A stretch of 64,000 nt of DNA from Cristatella mucedo. Lineage: Eukaryota > Bryozoa > Phylactolaemata > Cristatellidae. A program made the position numbers and the translations under genes. The stretch is taken from the NCBI GenBank assembly GCA_009760855.2, contig WPIO01000214.1, positions 150,001-214,000 on the forward strand. The letters are read 5' to 3'. Below, piece by piece: positions 30,191 through 42,687 of this stretch; positions within the stretch are counted from its first letter, which is position 1, and the number at the start of each line of letters is the position of its first letter. Below the pieces are notes generated by a model. It searched no databases. It was not told where the DNA came from and saw only the letters and a program-made list of their open reading frames with translations.

Positions 30191-30199
30191 TATCCGACT

Positions 30200-30432
30200 A
30201 ATCTATATTAAATATGTATATATATATATATATCTTTAATAATTAAAGCAAGAAACTCCGCCCTTCCGTCCCACGGAAAGATTACGTCTTTCCGTCACGC
30301 CGAAAGATGGCGAAGCGTTGTCAGCTATGACTCAGCGAAGCAAGTCCGCAGGCAGTGAGCTCTCGTATTAATATATATTAAATACATTAAAATATGTTAT
30401 ATAGTATATAAATTATATATTAATATATTATT

Positions 30433-30477
<45 letters not shown>

Positions 30478-30610
30478 GATATGTTATATAAATGAGATAT
30501 TTAATATATACTGTACATATCTAATATATTATTATATGGTAGTGTATATTAATATATGTGAATATACGTTGATATATACAATATACTAATATAATTAATA
30601 TACATTGGTT
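30200..30610. repeat. AT-rich tract with (AT)n
   Basis: TATA/AATATATT-rich sequence with pure AT runs at about 30215-30232 and 30438-30475, sharply different from the GC-rich flanks. Confidence 0.85.
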
Positions 30611-31935
30611 GATAACATATTGGGGGCCGCAGGTGCGTGCATTGTCCTTCCGAGGTAGAGCGAAATTAGCTCGACACACGTGCTCGACAAAAACGTCTGC
30701 AAGCCCGTGCGAAGATCGCTGCGGGCACCGACGGACGCGGAATGCGAAGGTTCCGTCGCAAATATCCGTAGCGCCAGCGGTACTACGGTGCGTACGGGCG
30801 TTACAGAGCTTCGCCCTGGGGTAAGGCGCTTGCACTTCACGACTCAGGTCGCAGGTTAGAGGTCGCGGGTTACAGGTTGCGGGTTAAAGTCGTGCGGCAT
30901 TCTGCATTACCTTCTGTGCAGCATTTCGCATGATATTTTTTTGAATAAGCCTCGAAACCTGCACATTTAAACCGCCCTCTCGAAGCTTCATTTTTTGCAT
31001 CAGCCCATTTCTAGTATTCGGCTCGCGCGCCTCCTACGCGCGTCTCATGCGTCTCCGTCGCTACACATTCAACTGCCTAGTGGGTAGCGTATTGCGGGCA
31101 ATTATAAGTTAGGCCGCGACTCCACGGAGCAGCTTGACGCGGGCCTAAGCCTCCAAACGGCTCAGCACTTGAGCAAATGTAAACGCGGACAATATTAGAT
31201 GCGCTGCGTTGAAGGAAAACCGAACACTTCACTGTTCCACAGCACCCCAAAAAAGCGCTCGAGGTCCGCGCCGACTGCTTCCGCTAGCACCTAATTAGTC
31301 CGGCCGACTGCTTCCGGCGATGCCTAAATAGTCCGGCTGACTTCTCAGCATCTCGTAGCATCTCTGCGTCGGAAACGTGTGCTGCGACGTACGATCAGCA
31401 GCGAGCCGATCGCCACCAGGTGCACTGGAAGCAGAACGATCAGCCGCTCGCCGCAAACTCGCACGAGAGCAGACGACGACGACGCTCGCTCGACGCCTAC
31501 GAGCATTCGACGCTCGAGTCGAACGCTCGCGTTAGTAGCGTTAGACTCGGGCGTTCGGTTCGGGCGGGGCTCTCCCGCATCCCGCCGCAGCGCGATGCTG
31601 TAACGCCGGCCGGCTAAGTCAGCCAGGTTATGATCGATTGTAATTACTCGCTGTTCCCGAATAGAAAAAAGGCTAGGAACCGATTGAGCAATAATCTACG
31701 GCTTAGGGTGCACAAGAGCCGATGCCGTGACGTAAGCAGTCAGTTGCGTATACGGAGTTGATGGTGGCATTTGAGCTCAAGCCCACGGAGGCGCTAGTAT
31801 ATTTTACGGCCGCTGTCGATAGCCTGTAGTCAGTCCTCCGCTGCCGTCAAATAGGCACATCCACGTTATGGATACGCACTTGCTACTTGTTAAAGTGCGA
31901 GAGTGAAAAAAAGTGAGGCAAAAGAATCGGCAGCT
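30611..31935. other. no supported gene
   Basis: GC-moderate to GC-rich. No repeat family, exon or RNA gene recognised. Confidence 0.35.
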
Positions 31936-32103
31936 AGGGAATAATGGCCGCTAGGGAATAATGGCCGCTAGGGAATAATGGCCGCTAGGGAATAATGGCC
32001 GCTAGGGAATAATGGCCGCTAGGGAATAATGGCCGCTAGGGAATAATGGCCGCTAGGGAATAATGGCCGCTAGGGAATAATGGCCGCTAGGGAATAATGG
32101 CCG
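31936..32103. repeat. 17-bp minisatellite, about 10 copies
   Basis: Unit AGGGAATAATGGCCGCT in near-perfect head-to-tail copies, at the border of a GC-rich block. Confidence 0.97.
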
Positions 32104-33400
32104 CCCGTCGTGCCCGAAACGGCTGTGCGTCCGCGACGGAAGCATCGGAAAGCATGGGCCGCGACGCACATAGTTCAGCCGGCGCGATCGCTCGCAGTTC
32201 GGCCTATGAATCGAGCCAGGCCGCGAACGGCGTCGAGCCTTTGGTGGCGGGGCTCGGCGGTCAAGGACGGGTCGCGGCGGAGCCGAAGTGGAGCGCGATC
32301 GCGCGCGCCTCCTGCCGAGCGTGCTCACCTTGCGACGCGATGGCGAGCACTTATCGACAGGTGGCCGCCGCTAAGCGGCTAAGCGGACGCAGCAAAGAAC
32401 GTCGATCATTCGCAGCAGTCGCATCCGGACGAGGGCGACCTCGAAGCCGACATCTGGGGCGCGGCGGCGACGATCCGACAGCCTGGCTCGCAGCCTGGCT
32501 AGCGGTCGCTACGCAACCCGGCGCGCGGCAGCGGCTGCGTCGACGTCCTCTGTCGTGCGCCCTTTTAGCGTTGCTTGCCGGAGCTCGTAGAGAGCGCGCG
32601 AGGGAGGTGACGGACGGCCAGTCGGTGAAGGTCGGTGAAGGCATATCGCCGTCTTCGCGGCGGCGGCGCTGTCGAAGCAGTTATTTAAGACTGCCTCTCT
32701 GGCAAGCGTCAATTTTCTTGCGCTCCGTCTTGTGGCCATTGCCCAGCGCGGCTTGCCGACCTTCGCACGCGTCGGGAGACGAGGCCGCTCCAACCTTCTG
32801 GGAACTTCCGGCTGCGCGCCGGATCTGGCGTCGTTGTGCCTGAATTAACTTTGCCACGCCCCCGAGGGTGATCTCGGCCGCTCGCGGCGGAGAAGGAGCT
32901 GAAATTTTGACAAAGTAGAAGAAGCAGTAAAAGAGAAGCGATGCGTCGGCAGCGTGCAAAGCGGCGCCGACAAACAGCGAAACGTCGGCGGCATTCTAAC
33001 CGAATCGGATTACGATAGGGCTAAATGCTCCGTCGCCTCAGGAGCGCTATTATTGTCGCTACGCGACAGGTAGCTCTCGCCGGTGATCGCTCGCCGACGA
33101 GAGAAAAAGCGCTGCGCCTACGGCCCTTGATACGGTCGAGGCACGGTTCGGGTTGCAATCCCGCGCGAGCACGACGCAGGCGGTTTCGCGCCGCTTGGGT
33201 CAGGTAGCGCCTGGCTGTTGGCCCGGGCGCTATCTCGCGATCGCTCGCGCTTCCGCGAGATCCACGCCATCCGGGGCTCTTTATTGAACGCTGCAAGGTT
33301 AGATTGGTAGTCGCTAATGCTCTTCTGCCGCTCTATCGATGAGGCTGCTGAATGAGTGAGCTGACCTTTGCCACTAGTTTGTTGTTCGCAGACCGGAAGC
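32104..33400. other. GC-rich block, no supported gene
   Basis: Several overlapping open frames on both strands reflect high GC rather than coding; none has a recognisable domain. Confidence 0.4.
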
Positions 33401-33490
33401 ATTACCCTGTCGTCTGAATTCGAACCCGGGAACTCTGGGATTGCCAGGATTTGAGAAACTAACCGTCAGGCGACCGGGACAGCCCAGTCG
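33400..33490 (-). mobile_element. tRNA-like SINE head (third type)
   Basis: On minus: GTCCCGGTCGCCTGACGGTT, then CCCGGGTTCGAATTC, a good B-box. Spacing resembles a tRNA-derived promoter but no cloverleaf with a clean acceptor stem was found. Confidence 0.45.
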
Positions 33491-33633
33491 CAGAAAAAAC
33501 ACCTCGGGGAGAGTAAGCTCATCAGAGCGAGATGTAGGCCACTTCTTTCGTTCGCTTACGATAAAAACTGGAGGCTAAGCAGGCATTGTCGCTCGCTCGC
33601 TCCTTCTGTTTCAAGTTTCAAGCCTGTTGCAGT

Positions 33634-34481
33634 CGGTACTAGGACCAAATGTCCCAGGACAAAATGTCCCCATACAAAAACGTCCCGGACAAAATGTCCC
33701 CATATGTTACAATAAGTTAATCATATTCATGTTATTTTAAATATATAATAATTAATAGGCTTCGATATTTCACCAATAAAATGTAGCATGTAAAGTTTTA
33801 ATATTTAATGAAGACTGAAGAGAGATTACTTGCGATCATCAGTCTCGACATATACATGAGCAGTTAATCAAAGGCCTCTTTAAATGAAGCCATGTGCCAT
33901 AGTCTTATTAATCAAGCAAACTTAAATGATAAGATATCAAAGTTTACAGTTATATTTACTAATGAATGGCTTCTGATTCACTGTAAACATCTAAATATGT
34001 GGAAGTTACAGTGAAGGTTATTATACTAAAAAATGTTTGTTATAGTAGGTGATAGAGGTGCAGTGTAATAAATAATTTACAAGATTTCGAGGTGATTAGT
34101 GTTTATATAACTTTAAATGTAATTCGAATGTTTAATAAAAGACAAAAAAATAATTGGAAGATGCTGAAATTCATTACGTCACAGAAGGAAACAAGGAAGC
34201 GCTTGCAGTCGGAGGATCCTTATTCACGAAGCATAGAAATGGTGCCGATGGAAAAGAGAAATTTGGCGTTGCGAGGACCGAAACTGACCGGATATAACTT
34301 CCTACTCTTTTATATTTATTTTCCTCTTGCTTTTAATAAAATCTGTTCAAAATAACATTAACATTACTAATCTTATATCACATGTGGGGACATTTTGTCT
34401 GGGACATTTTTGTATGGGGACATTTTGTCCTGGGACATTATGTCCGGGACATTTTGGGTCGGGACATTTTGTCCTCTCACG
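33634..34481. mobile_element. 848-bp foldback MITE with 8-bp target duplication
   Basis: Both ends carry long inverted repeats made of GGACAAAATGTCCC-type palindromic units (about 65 bp left, about 100 bp right). Identical GTTGCAGT lies at 33626-33633 and 34482-34489. The interior is AT-rich, unlike the flanks, and has no transposase. An 8-bp duplication suggests mobilisation by a hAT-like enzyme. Confidence 0.85.
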
Positions 34482-34711
34482 GTTGCAGTTGAAACTGTCC
34501 TTCGGATCTCTTTTAGGTAGTCCCTCCAACAGAAAGTAGCTAACAGTGGCAGTTATATACCTTCCCTAAGGTAAAATACCATCATTTATTTAAGAGTTTT
34601 CTAATTTCATGACGATTATGTTTTCCTGAAATAGTCCCTTCCTTTATTGAAAGATTGTAACATTCTTTCCAATACCCCAACAGGCCCCTTAAGTGTAGAA
34701 TTTCGTATTTT

Positions 34712-34900
34712 ACCTCATAATAATAATAATAACAATAATGCTCTTGATAAAGTACCCTCAGGGAACTCAATCTCTTTCTAGGTGCTTTACATTTGCTGCA
34801 AAGAGAAACGCGATTGAATGGTGAGTAATAGGGAAATGACTGAATCATATTTGATAAGCATCATGAATAGCACGGTTAAGGGTGACATGCACAGGGTATG
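34712..34900 (-). mobile_element. LINE-A 3' end, reversed
   Basis: AATAATAATAATAACAATAA, CTCAATCTCTTTCTAGGTGC and GGTGACATGCACAGGG match the LINE-A 3' UTR on minus. Confidence 0.8.
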
Positions 34901-35354
34901 TGCTGCATAGCCCTAATCACGAAAATAAGTGACTCACTCTATCAAATAGTCTTCCAAAATTGCGTGCTGTCAACAGCTCGCATTCCTACACAATTCCGTG
35001 CACCTCACCATGAGCGAACCTCATCCACTCAGCAGCGTCCGCGTCCCTTGTCGCATGATCGAGATCGTGCATGAATTGCGAAAGCTAAAGACCGCCTACG
35101 TTGATGCTGCCGGCAAAAAAATATCCTCCTCATCTCTTTTGTTCAACACTCCGCTCCGGCCTGCCCTCACTGGTGAAAGGAAACGACGGAAATAAGAAAC
35201 CGTTACGAATCGACCCAGAGAAGCAAAAGTGAGCACAAGTGAGGGCCGGCTTTTCTGGTCGTCTCAGGGAGACGACTCTTTTTTCATGGTCAAACAAAAG
35301 AACGCTAGATGCAAAGGATAAGTAGAGAAACCAACTCGTGGAGCTCTTGTGGCA

Positions 35355-35403
<49 letters not shown>
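35355..35403. repeat. (GCG)16 array
   Basis: Pure CGG-class trinucleotide repeat. Confidence 0.95.
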
Positions 35404-35406
<3 letters not shown>

Positions 35407-35752
35407 AGCTCTCGAACTTGTCTCCCGTAGAGAAAGGGACGCGTCGCCAGCGCATCGAGGTTAAGGACGCTCGCGAAGTCGATAGGAAAAAAGCGCAACG
35501 GAAAGTTCTCGAAAAAAAGGCTCCTTCCGGTTGCGACGGCGAGACTTTTTCGCCAGCAGACGCGTACGTGGCGCGCGAGCGCGAATCGACTGCAGCAATT
35601 TGCGGCGTGCTGCCGGCGCCTCGTCTCGTGGCCGTTTGCACTTCCGGTTTCTCAAGCTCGACACGTTCGATTCGAGCCGCGAGTTCTCCCGCAAGAGCGT
35701 GCGCAACGAGAGTGAGTGAATCTTCGCAGATGAAGGGTCGCTCGCTCGGATA

Positions 35753-35817
<65 letters not shown>

Positions 35818-35818
35818 G
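35753..35818. repeat. (GCC)22 array
   Basis: Pure CCG-class repeat, opposite in orientation to the array 350 bp upstream. Confidence 0.95.
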
Positions 35819-36029
35819 CTACGATCCGCCCTGTGAGCGCGCTGGGGTCAGGCTATCCGCAGCGCCGTTATCCCAACTCCACCTTCAGCATGGCAGCAAC
35901 AAGTGTCATTAGCTGCTGCTACTTCCGCTCTGCTGCTGCTGCGGTCGGACGCCTCAGTCGTTTGGCGCTCGCGCGCTTCACGAACCAGGTCGTCGTCGTG
36001 GGCTCGAGTCCCGCAGCGGCGGGCGATTC

Positions 36030-36345
36030 GAGATAATAATAATAACAGTAATAATAACACGTTTGCATAGCGTCCTCAGAGAAGGTAATCTCTTTCTAGG
36101 CACTTGAAATTTGCTGTACAGGAAGCGTGATAGAATTGCACGCCGATGGAAGCGAGACGCCGTCGGCCGATGGCGTCGTGATGGCACGCTAGGCAAGGCG
36201 GTTCTTTTTCACGACCTCGGTCCCGAAGTCGCGAGTTCGAACCCTGCGGTGAGCAATCCTTTATTGCCACTGCAAGCGGCGGTGGTAGCCGTAAGGGCTC
36301 TTCTGTCGCTATACAAGAGAGGCTTTAGAATCAGCTAGTATTTTT
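36030..36345. mobile_element. LINE-A tail (minus) then SINE-B (plus)
   Basis: 36030-36125: AATAATAATAACAG and AATCTCTTTCTAGGCACTTG (LINE-A tail reversed). 36165-36345: GATGGCACGCTAGGCAAGG, GCGAGTTCGAACCCTGC (B-box), GTAAGGGCTCTTCTGTCGC, AATCAGCTAG, a full SINE-B. Confidence 0.8.
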
Positions 36346-37340
36346 GGCGTCACGCTGACAGGCTCGTCAGCTCGCCGTACAAACGAGGCCGTCGAATCAG
36401 CTAACCATCGCTTTTGCTTGACCTCTACTTTTTCACTTCCGGTGCATGGCTCTCAGTTGGGCTGCGTCGGTCGCCTTGCCCATTCCTCCTCCTCTCGAGG
36501 TAAATCGGTCGATTCGTCGATCGATGCTAATCGTTGATCGACGATCGTTAGATACTGTCGATTGGTTAAATAATCGCCACCGCGGCCGCACCACCGCCGT
36601 CGCTGGTATCGCGACGCCGTCGGAGTCGCTCGACGCGGGCTACTAGCCGCGTCCCGCCGGCGCGCGGTTCTTTTAGTCGTCGCGAAAACACTTCGCGTCA
36701 ACTCTTGCGACACGTGACCCGCACTCGCGCTCTCGCTGCGCCGCTTAGCGAAGGCACTCGCGCTGGTCAGAGCGCAGCCGATTTCGCCACCGGAACCGAA
36801 ACCGGCGGCTAGATCGGCGAGCGCGCGCTCGCTCTCTCCGCTATCGCTCGGCTGGGGGAGGGGGGGTGAAACCCGTCTCTCCAGTTCACCTCTTCGGAAT
36901 GCCGCCGGAATTCCAGTGCAAACTGAAAGCGTAACTCGACCCGGCTCAGCCGCTACCCGCACCGCGCGCCCGCCGGAAATCCCGAGCCCGAGCGACGGCT
37001 GCTCGTCCCTCGGCAGCGCAGACGGACCGAGCTTCCGGTGCTTTCCCCTTCCGCTTTCCCTTTCTCCTCACGCCCCGCTGTCCATCGGCGATGGAGAGAA
37101 TGTGACTACGAGAGGCGCGCGCGCAGAGGCGAGTAGCGGCGCGGCCGGAGCCGGCCGTCGCGTCGCCACTCGCCTCTGCGAAAGAAGCGCTTCGTTTCTG
37201 CATATGAAAATAAATTTATATAAAATTAAACAATCATATAAGCCAATGTATTCGTACGTACATGCCATGAAAATTAATACGATATAAAAGTATATAAAAA
37301 AAATTAAGTAGAACGCATTATAGATAACATAATTAATATG
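36346..37340. other. GC-rich, no supported gene
   Basis: Contains a perfect 16-bp palindrome GCGAGCGCGCGCTCGC at 36817-36832. No recognised coding or RNA feature. Confidence 0.4.
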
Positions 37341-37341
37341 T

Positions 37342-37462
37342 AATAACCCAATAAAGATACATATAATGTATGAAACAATATATATTGTATTATATATATA
37401 TATACATATGTATATATATATATTGCGTTTAGTAAATGAATATTTATCTTTATTGGGTTATT
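37342..37462. repeat. perfect 18-bp inverted repeat with 85-bp spacer
   Basis: AATAACCCAATAAAGATA at 37342-37359 pairs perfectly with its complement at 37445-37462, inside AT-rich sequence directly before a long (AT)n tract. Confidence 0.9.
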
Positions 37463-37470
37463 TAAAAATG

Positions 37471-37604
<134 letters not shown>

Positions 37605-37854
37605 TAAAGCCATTGTTGACACAATCGCAGCAAGTTTAAGCTGAATTCGTGTAGTAAAACTGGTTTACTGTGGACTGGCGCTAAGAGCCGATGGTGCTAA
37701 GCGCTCAATGCCAGCGAAAAATTGGCGGCATCCACCAGCGGCGGTGAGAATGGGTTCTCGAGGTTTCTCTCGGCTAACTTGCTCGCCTTGCGTATACGAC
37801 AACTCCAATCATCGTGCTCCGCCGGCTGCGGCTCAGAATGTCTGAGTGCCGCCG

Positions 37855-37985
37855 CGCTGGCCGTCTGGCCCAGTGGTTAAGGTGCTCGCCCCGATCGAGG
37901 TCTGGTCGAGGTAGCGGACTCGAGCCCCGCGGCATATATGAAGCGCCTGAATACAGATCAAGTTCTCTTAGGACGCTATGCAAAT
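37855..37985 (+). mobile_element. SINE-A
   Basis: Head CCCAGTGGTTAAGGTGCTCG, B-box-like GGACTCGAGCCCC, tail AAGCGCCTGAATACAGATC and GACGCTATGCAAATG. Confidence 0.85.
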
Positions 37986-37987
37986 GC

Positions 37988-38067
37988 ATACTGTCACACG
38001 CGGTCATACTGTACCACGGGGTCACACTGTCCCACGTGGTCACACTGTCCCACGCGGTCACACTGTC
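37988..38067. repeat. 18-bp minisatellite, about 4.5 copies
   Basis: Unit GTCACACTGTCCCACGYG, immediately after the SINE-A tail. Confidence 0.9.
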
Positions 38068-39123
38068 CGGGCGCCAGAGCGCACGCTCAAGTTCGTAATG
38101 CCGAGCTCTAGTTTCCGGTCCCAAAAAGGTTAGAGTTGACGCAGCCTGTTCGGCGCTGTACGAATCAGCCTATAGTATTTTAAATGTAAAGAGTCGCTTA
38201 CGTCGCGTTTACGTTGTGCCCTTGGGAGATTTGTAGTATTACCAGATGATGGAACAGCTATGACGAGTGCAGTGTTGACCAATTGCAGGGGAGATGATTT
38301 ATTAATTTTTGCATAGTGCTCTGATATGCACTTCCATAGTTGAAATTGAATATCAATGCGCGAATTAAATTACAACTTACGTACGAGCAGACTTCAGATC
38401 GGCGCCTTACTTAATTACTCGCGTAAATGCTTCGCGGCGATATCTCTCAGCGAAGGCGATACAAATGCGGAACCTGAGCGAGACAGCGAGTCAGTCTTAG
38501 TGTCGGCTTGCCGGCCATTGAGTCGTTGTCGCTGGGCCTGCGCCCGGGCTTGCACGCAGCTCTACGTCTATAGGCACAATTTTTTATCCAAAAATTTCCG
38601 AAATTCCAAAATTTCCAAATCAAACTCCCTAGCGACTTTCATAGAGCACGCGCTTTTAATAGGTATAGTAATAATAGCTCAATTGTATGGCGCACCGGGA
38701 GAACTAGATTTCTATTGCGGCAGTCAACGAAAAGTGTGGTAGACATTTCGACCGCTTCGGGCGCGCTAATTCGATCGTCGCGTCATCTCCCAGTTCTGCC
38801 GCGTCCTGTCGATATCGTCGTTGTGACAGCGCGACCCTCGCTGGTTCGGGCAGCGGCACAACGCGTGCAACGTGCAAAGACTTTAATCTCCCAAAGGCGC
38901 AATCGATAGCAACAATTATTATTACAGCGCTCGACATTCCGCAAGCAGCACTAGCAACAACGCCGCAGTAGTAGAGAAAGCACGCACACTCGGCTACGCG
39001 GCCTGCGGCCGCTACGAAAGGAGACCAATCCTACCGTCTTGTCACCTCGTGACTGTCGCCGCGTCCTCTCGACGGCGCTCCAGGCGACGCGTCCCGCAGG
39101 CGCAAGTCACATGCGCACGTCGC
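38068..39123. other. no supported gene
   Basis: Apart from a short SINE/LINE tail-like piece (ATTGTATGGCGCACCGGGAG, 38678-38720) nothing is recognised. Confidence 0.4.
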
Positions 39124-39222
39124 GAGGCGGACGGGGAGGCGGACGGGAAGGCGGACGGGGAGGCTGACGGGGAGGCTGACGGGGAGGCGGACGGGGAGGC
39201 GGACGGGTAGGCGCGAGGCGGA
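39124..39222. repeat. 12-bp minisatellite, about 8 copies
   Basis: Unit GAGGCGGACGGG with occasional GCTGAC variants. Confidence 0.9.
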
Positions 39223-40600
39223 CGGAATGCCTGCTCTCTTTCCGGCATTGAGCAATCGATCGGAGAACGCAATCGCGGGGCAGCGATCGTCGCACTTCGC
39301 CGATCGCTGCTCCGCACGCTCAGCCGCAAGGAGCGCGCGCAAGGAGCGCAGCTGTCGCGCCTGTCCGCGCGCGCTGACCGCGAGTCCAAGCTGGCTGGCC
39401 GAGCCGCCGAAGGGGTAAAGTGCGTCGTGCGAGCGAGCGATCGCGTGGGCGACGGGCGGGGGCGACGATAGCGCGGCGACGCGGACGCCTTCCCGAGCCG
39501 CGCTACCGCCGGATCTTTCCGCCGAATCGCGCGGAGCCTTCTCGACGAGCTCGGCTCGAAGAAGCGGCCGCGCTGGCGCGCCCCGAAGCGTCCGCGCGTA
39601 CGCGTCGCCGACCAACCGACCGGGTCGTCGCCGCTTCCGCAGCGGCCGTACTCGAAGGAGGAGGCCGAGACGATGACGACTCTCGCGTCCGGTTGCCGCT
39701 CGACTGGAGCCGACGAGCTAGCTAGCGACTAGAGCCGCGAGCTCTGTCGCTCCGCCGCGGCGCGACCGGCTGACCGGAAACCACGGTCCGCGCGAGCGCG
39801 AAGCGCCGACGCTAATATTGAGGGCGCTCGGTGAGGAGGAGGCGACAGGAGGCGGCGGCGGCGGCGGCGCCGCCGCCGGGAGCGCTCGCTCATCGGCCAA
39901 GAATGCGCTCGCAGTGCCAGCGCGGGCGGCCCGGGCGACGTCGGCCGTGCCGGACGCCTGAGGCGGAGCGGAAATGCCCACGAGCGAACTCGAGTGGTCA
40001 GCGAGAGCCGCAACAATGGACCGCTTCCGCCCACTGTACAAACAAGAAAGCATCCCGCAAAGGAATCCGAATCAAAAGAGGCAGCAAATAGACGGCTCCG
40101 CCGCCGTGCCCGCTTCCGGCGAGACCAGTCTCGCGACGGCGCGGCTGCTGCGGCGGCGGCGGCTGCGAGCGAAGCTTCGCTCTGGAAGCTACGCTTCCGG
40201 CGGCGGCGGCGACGAGAGAGCGCCGCCGCCGCCGCTGAGCGGCGCCGCGCCGGCAACGACGGCGGCAGTGACAGCGGCGGCAACGGCGCCGGCGGCGGTC
40301 CTCCTCTGCTCACTCCGCCTAAATTGGAGGATTCGTCGTGGTGTGAAGCAGGATGATATCTAAATTGTATTGTAAAGCAGAATGGCATCCAGCTGTAAAG
40401 CAGAAGGATATCTAGTTGTAGAGCAAAGCGGCACTGTGTTTAGGTGTAAAGCAGAGCGTTACTGTATCCAGGTTGAAAGCAGGTCTTCTCAGCAACCTGT
40501 AACGAGCTCCTGTCATCCAATCTCCTTCGCGTACGTACGCTGCTGCTCACCGGGTTCCGGGCTGTAGGACAGATTTCCAAATAAACAACAACAATGCCTT
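39223..40600. other. GC-rich block, no supported gene
   Basis: Very GC-rich to 40320, then a small repeat of GTAAAGCAGAAKGRTATCYAG-like units at 40360-40480. No exon recognised. Confidence 0.4.
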
Positions 40601-40609
40601 CCGCGCTCT

Positions 40610-41220
40610 CTTGCTATCTCTGCGGCAATCTGCAGCCGGGCTTGTCTGTCGTGAGCGCCGCAGCTGCCACGTCGCACCACTTCTCGCCGACCTGCACTGG
40701 CTGCCAAGGTTCTGGCACTCACTTTAGGCTCTCTTCGTTCCTTGGCTCCAGCCTACCTATCAGATCTACTCCCCCACCAGGCTAGGTATCGTACCACCCG
40801 CTTTTCGGAATCAAACCGTTTACCAATGCCTCATACAAATCTCAAATCCTTTGGAGACCGTGCGTTTAGTTCGCATGCTCTCAAAGCCTGGAACTCACTC
40901 CCGACCTGCGTCATTACATCTCCTGACGTGACTACATTTAAAAAGAAACTAAAAACGCCTCTATTTATCACCGCATTTATTGTGTCCCTGTGAAACTTCC
41001 TTTATGTGCTTATGCGTGCTGACACTGTGCATGCTGCTACTAACCGAACTTACATAGTGACCCTGTCCATGTCACCCCTAACCATGTTATTCTTGTTGTT
41101 TACTCAGCTTCCACCAACCATTCGATCTTGCTTCCTTTGTCGCAGAAGTAAAGTACCTAGAAAGAGATCGAGTTATCCGAGGGTGCTATATCAAGCGTAT
41201 TGTTATTATTATTGTCTGTC
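40610..41220 (+). mobile_element. LINE-A 3' part
   Basis: TTGTCTGTCGTGAGCGCCGC, PAYLSDLLPHQARYRTTRFS, AWNSLPTCVITSPDVTTFK, then 3' UTR and CCTAGAAAGAGATCGAG with ATT end. Some internal deletion. Confidence 0.88.
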
Positions 41221-41221
41221 T

Positions 41222-41380
41222 GTCTGAGTATGTCTTCGCCTCTGTTTCTGGCTCTGGCTCTGTCTCTACCTCTGTGTCTGCATCTTCCTCTGTCTCTTTC
41301 TCTCTCTCTCTGTCTCTCTCTCCGTCTCTCTCTGTGTCTCGCTCTGTCTCTTTCTCTCTCTGTGTCTCACTCTGACATTA
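41222..41380. repeat. imperfect CTCTGT/CTCTCT tract
   Basis: Pyrimidine-rich simple sequence growing from the end of the LINE-A tail. Confidence 0.85.
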
Positions 41381-41716
41381 GCGGCTCTCTCATAACGGCT
41401 TTCCGTGCCTCTACTCAACCGTTTTGACACAGCGACCAGCGCGTCTCTTACTCCTCGTAGTATTTTCAGCAGCATTCGAAGCGGACGCTTGTGCGTGCGA
41501 ACGCGCCCAACGCCATCTCATCGCGCTCGAGCGCGGAAGGCCCAGCTATCGGACGCCGCAGGGGGCGAAGGGCGTAGCGGCAACTCGGCTCCTCACGCCC
41601 ACCGTATCTGCAAAGGCGGGCAAGCCCGATGGACGTCGTCGAAGGATGTCTCTCCTCAAGTCCTTGCAAGTTTCTAGAGCTGGTCAGCGAACGTCTGACC
41701 TTTCTCCGTGACCTTT

Positions 41717-41890
<174 letters not shown>

Positions 41891-42560
41891 CTTTCTTATC
41901 CGTCCTCATCTACAGTCGTACTCGTATCCTATCCACCGGGCCGAGCGACGAAGGTCGTTTTTATTCCGATTTTGAAGAAGCGGCACGAGAAGGCAGCGTG
42001 CCCGCCGCTCTCGACGCAAAGCCGTAAACACTGCGCATGAAGGATGAAGTACATGCGTCCTCTCTCAGAGATTGCAGTCGACGGCGACGAGACGGACGAG
42101 ACGCCGCCAGCGCTGAGCGAGCTCGACTCGGGCGACTGTCCGTCCGTCCGTACGGCCGTCCGCGCGTCCACGTGGCCACGCCAGATTCACGCACGCGCGT
42201 GCCTCCGATCTGCGTCCCATATTAATTAGGAACTGCCGTCGCCGCCGCGGCGGGCAAGGCGGCGGCGGTGGCGGCGGCTGGCGCTTAAATGTCGGGCCGA
42301 TGATGGCTGTGTTTTTTCACGTTGAACTGCGGAGCCACGCGCCGATTAGCACCAGGCGACTTCCCGGACGAGCGCCCGCACGCGAGGATTCGTTGCAGCC
42401 GGCCGCCGCTTCTGCTGCCCGCTGCAGCCAGCGGCAGATGCGGTGTATTTTTAGGAAACCGCGATCGGTGCGAATTTAATTCTCGCGGATAGCTTCCGGT
42501 CGACGCCGCCGCCAGGCCAGAGTCGGTCTCGCTTCGGCGCGCCGCCTTCACTCCCCTGGC

Positions 42561-42562
<2 letters not shown>

Positions 42563-42619
<57 letters not shown>
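42563..42619. repeat. (GA)28 microsatellite
   Basis: Pure GA run. Confidence 0.95.
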
Positions 42620-42622
<3 letters not shown>

Positions 42623-42646
42623 GCCAACGTTGACCGCTGGAAAGCC

Positions 42647-42687
42647 GAGCAAAGCGGCGGCGAGCGGCGCTCGCCGCCGCTTTGCTC
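42647..42687. repeat. 19-bp perfect foldback, 3-bp spacer
   Basis: Arm 42647-42665 (GAGCAAAGCGGCGGCGAGC) and its exact complement at 42669-42687; followed at once by a perfect 14-bp palindrome GCCGCTCGAGCGGC (42688-42701). Confidence 0.95.

Noticed and set aside
33400-33490. Possible tRNA gene
   Set aside because: The B-box is good, but the acceptor stem and anticodon arm do not form a proper cloverleaf; a SINE head fits better.
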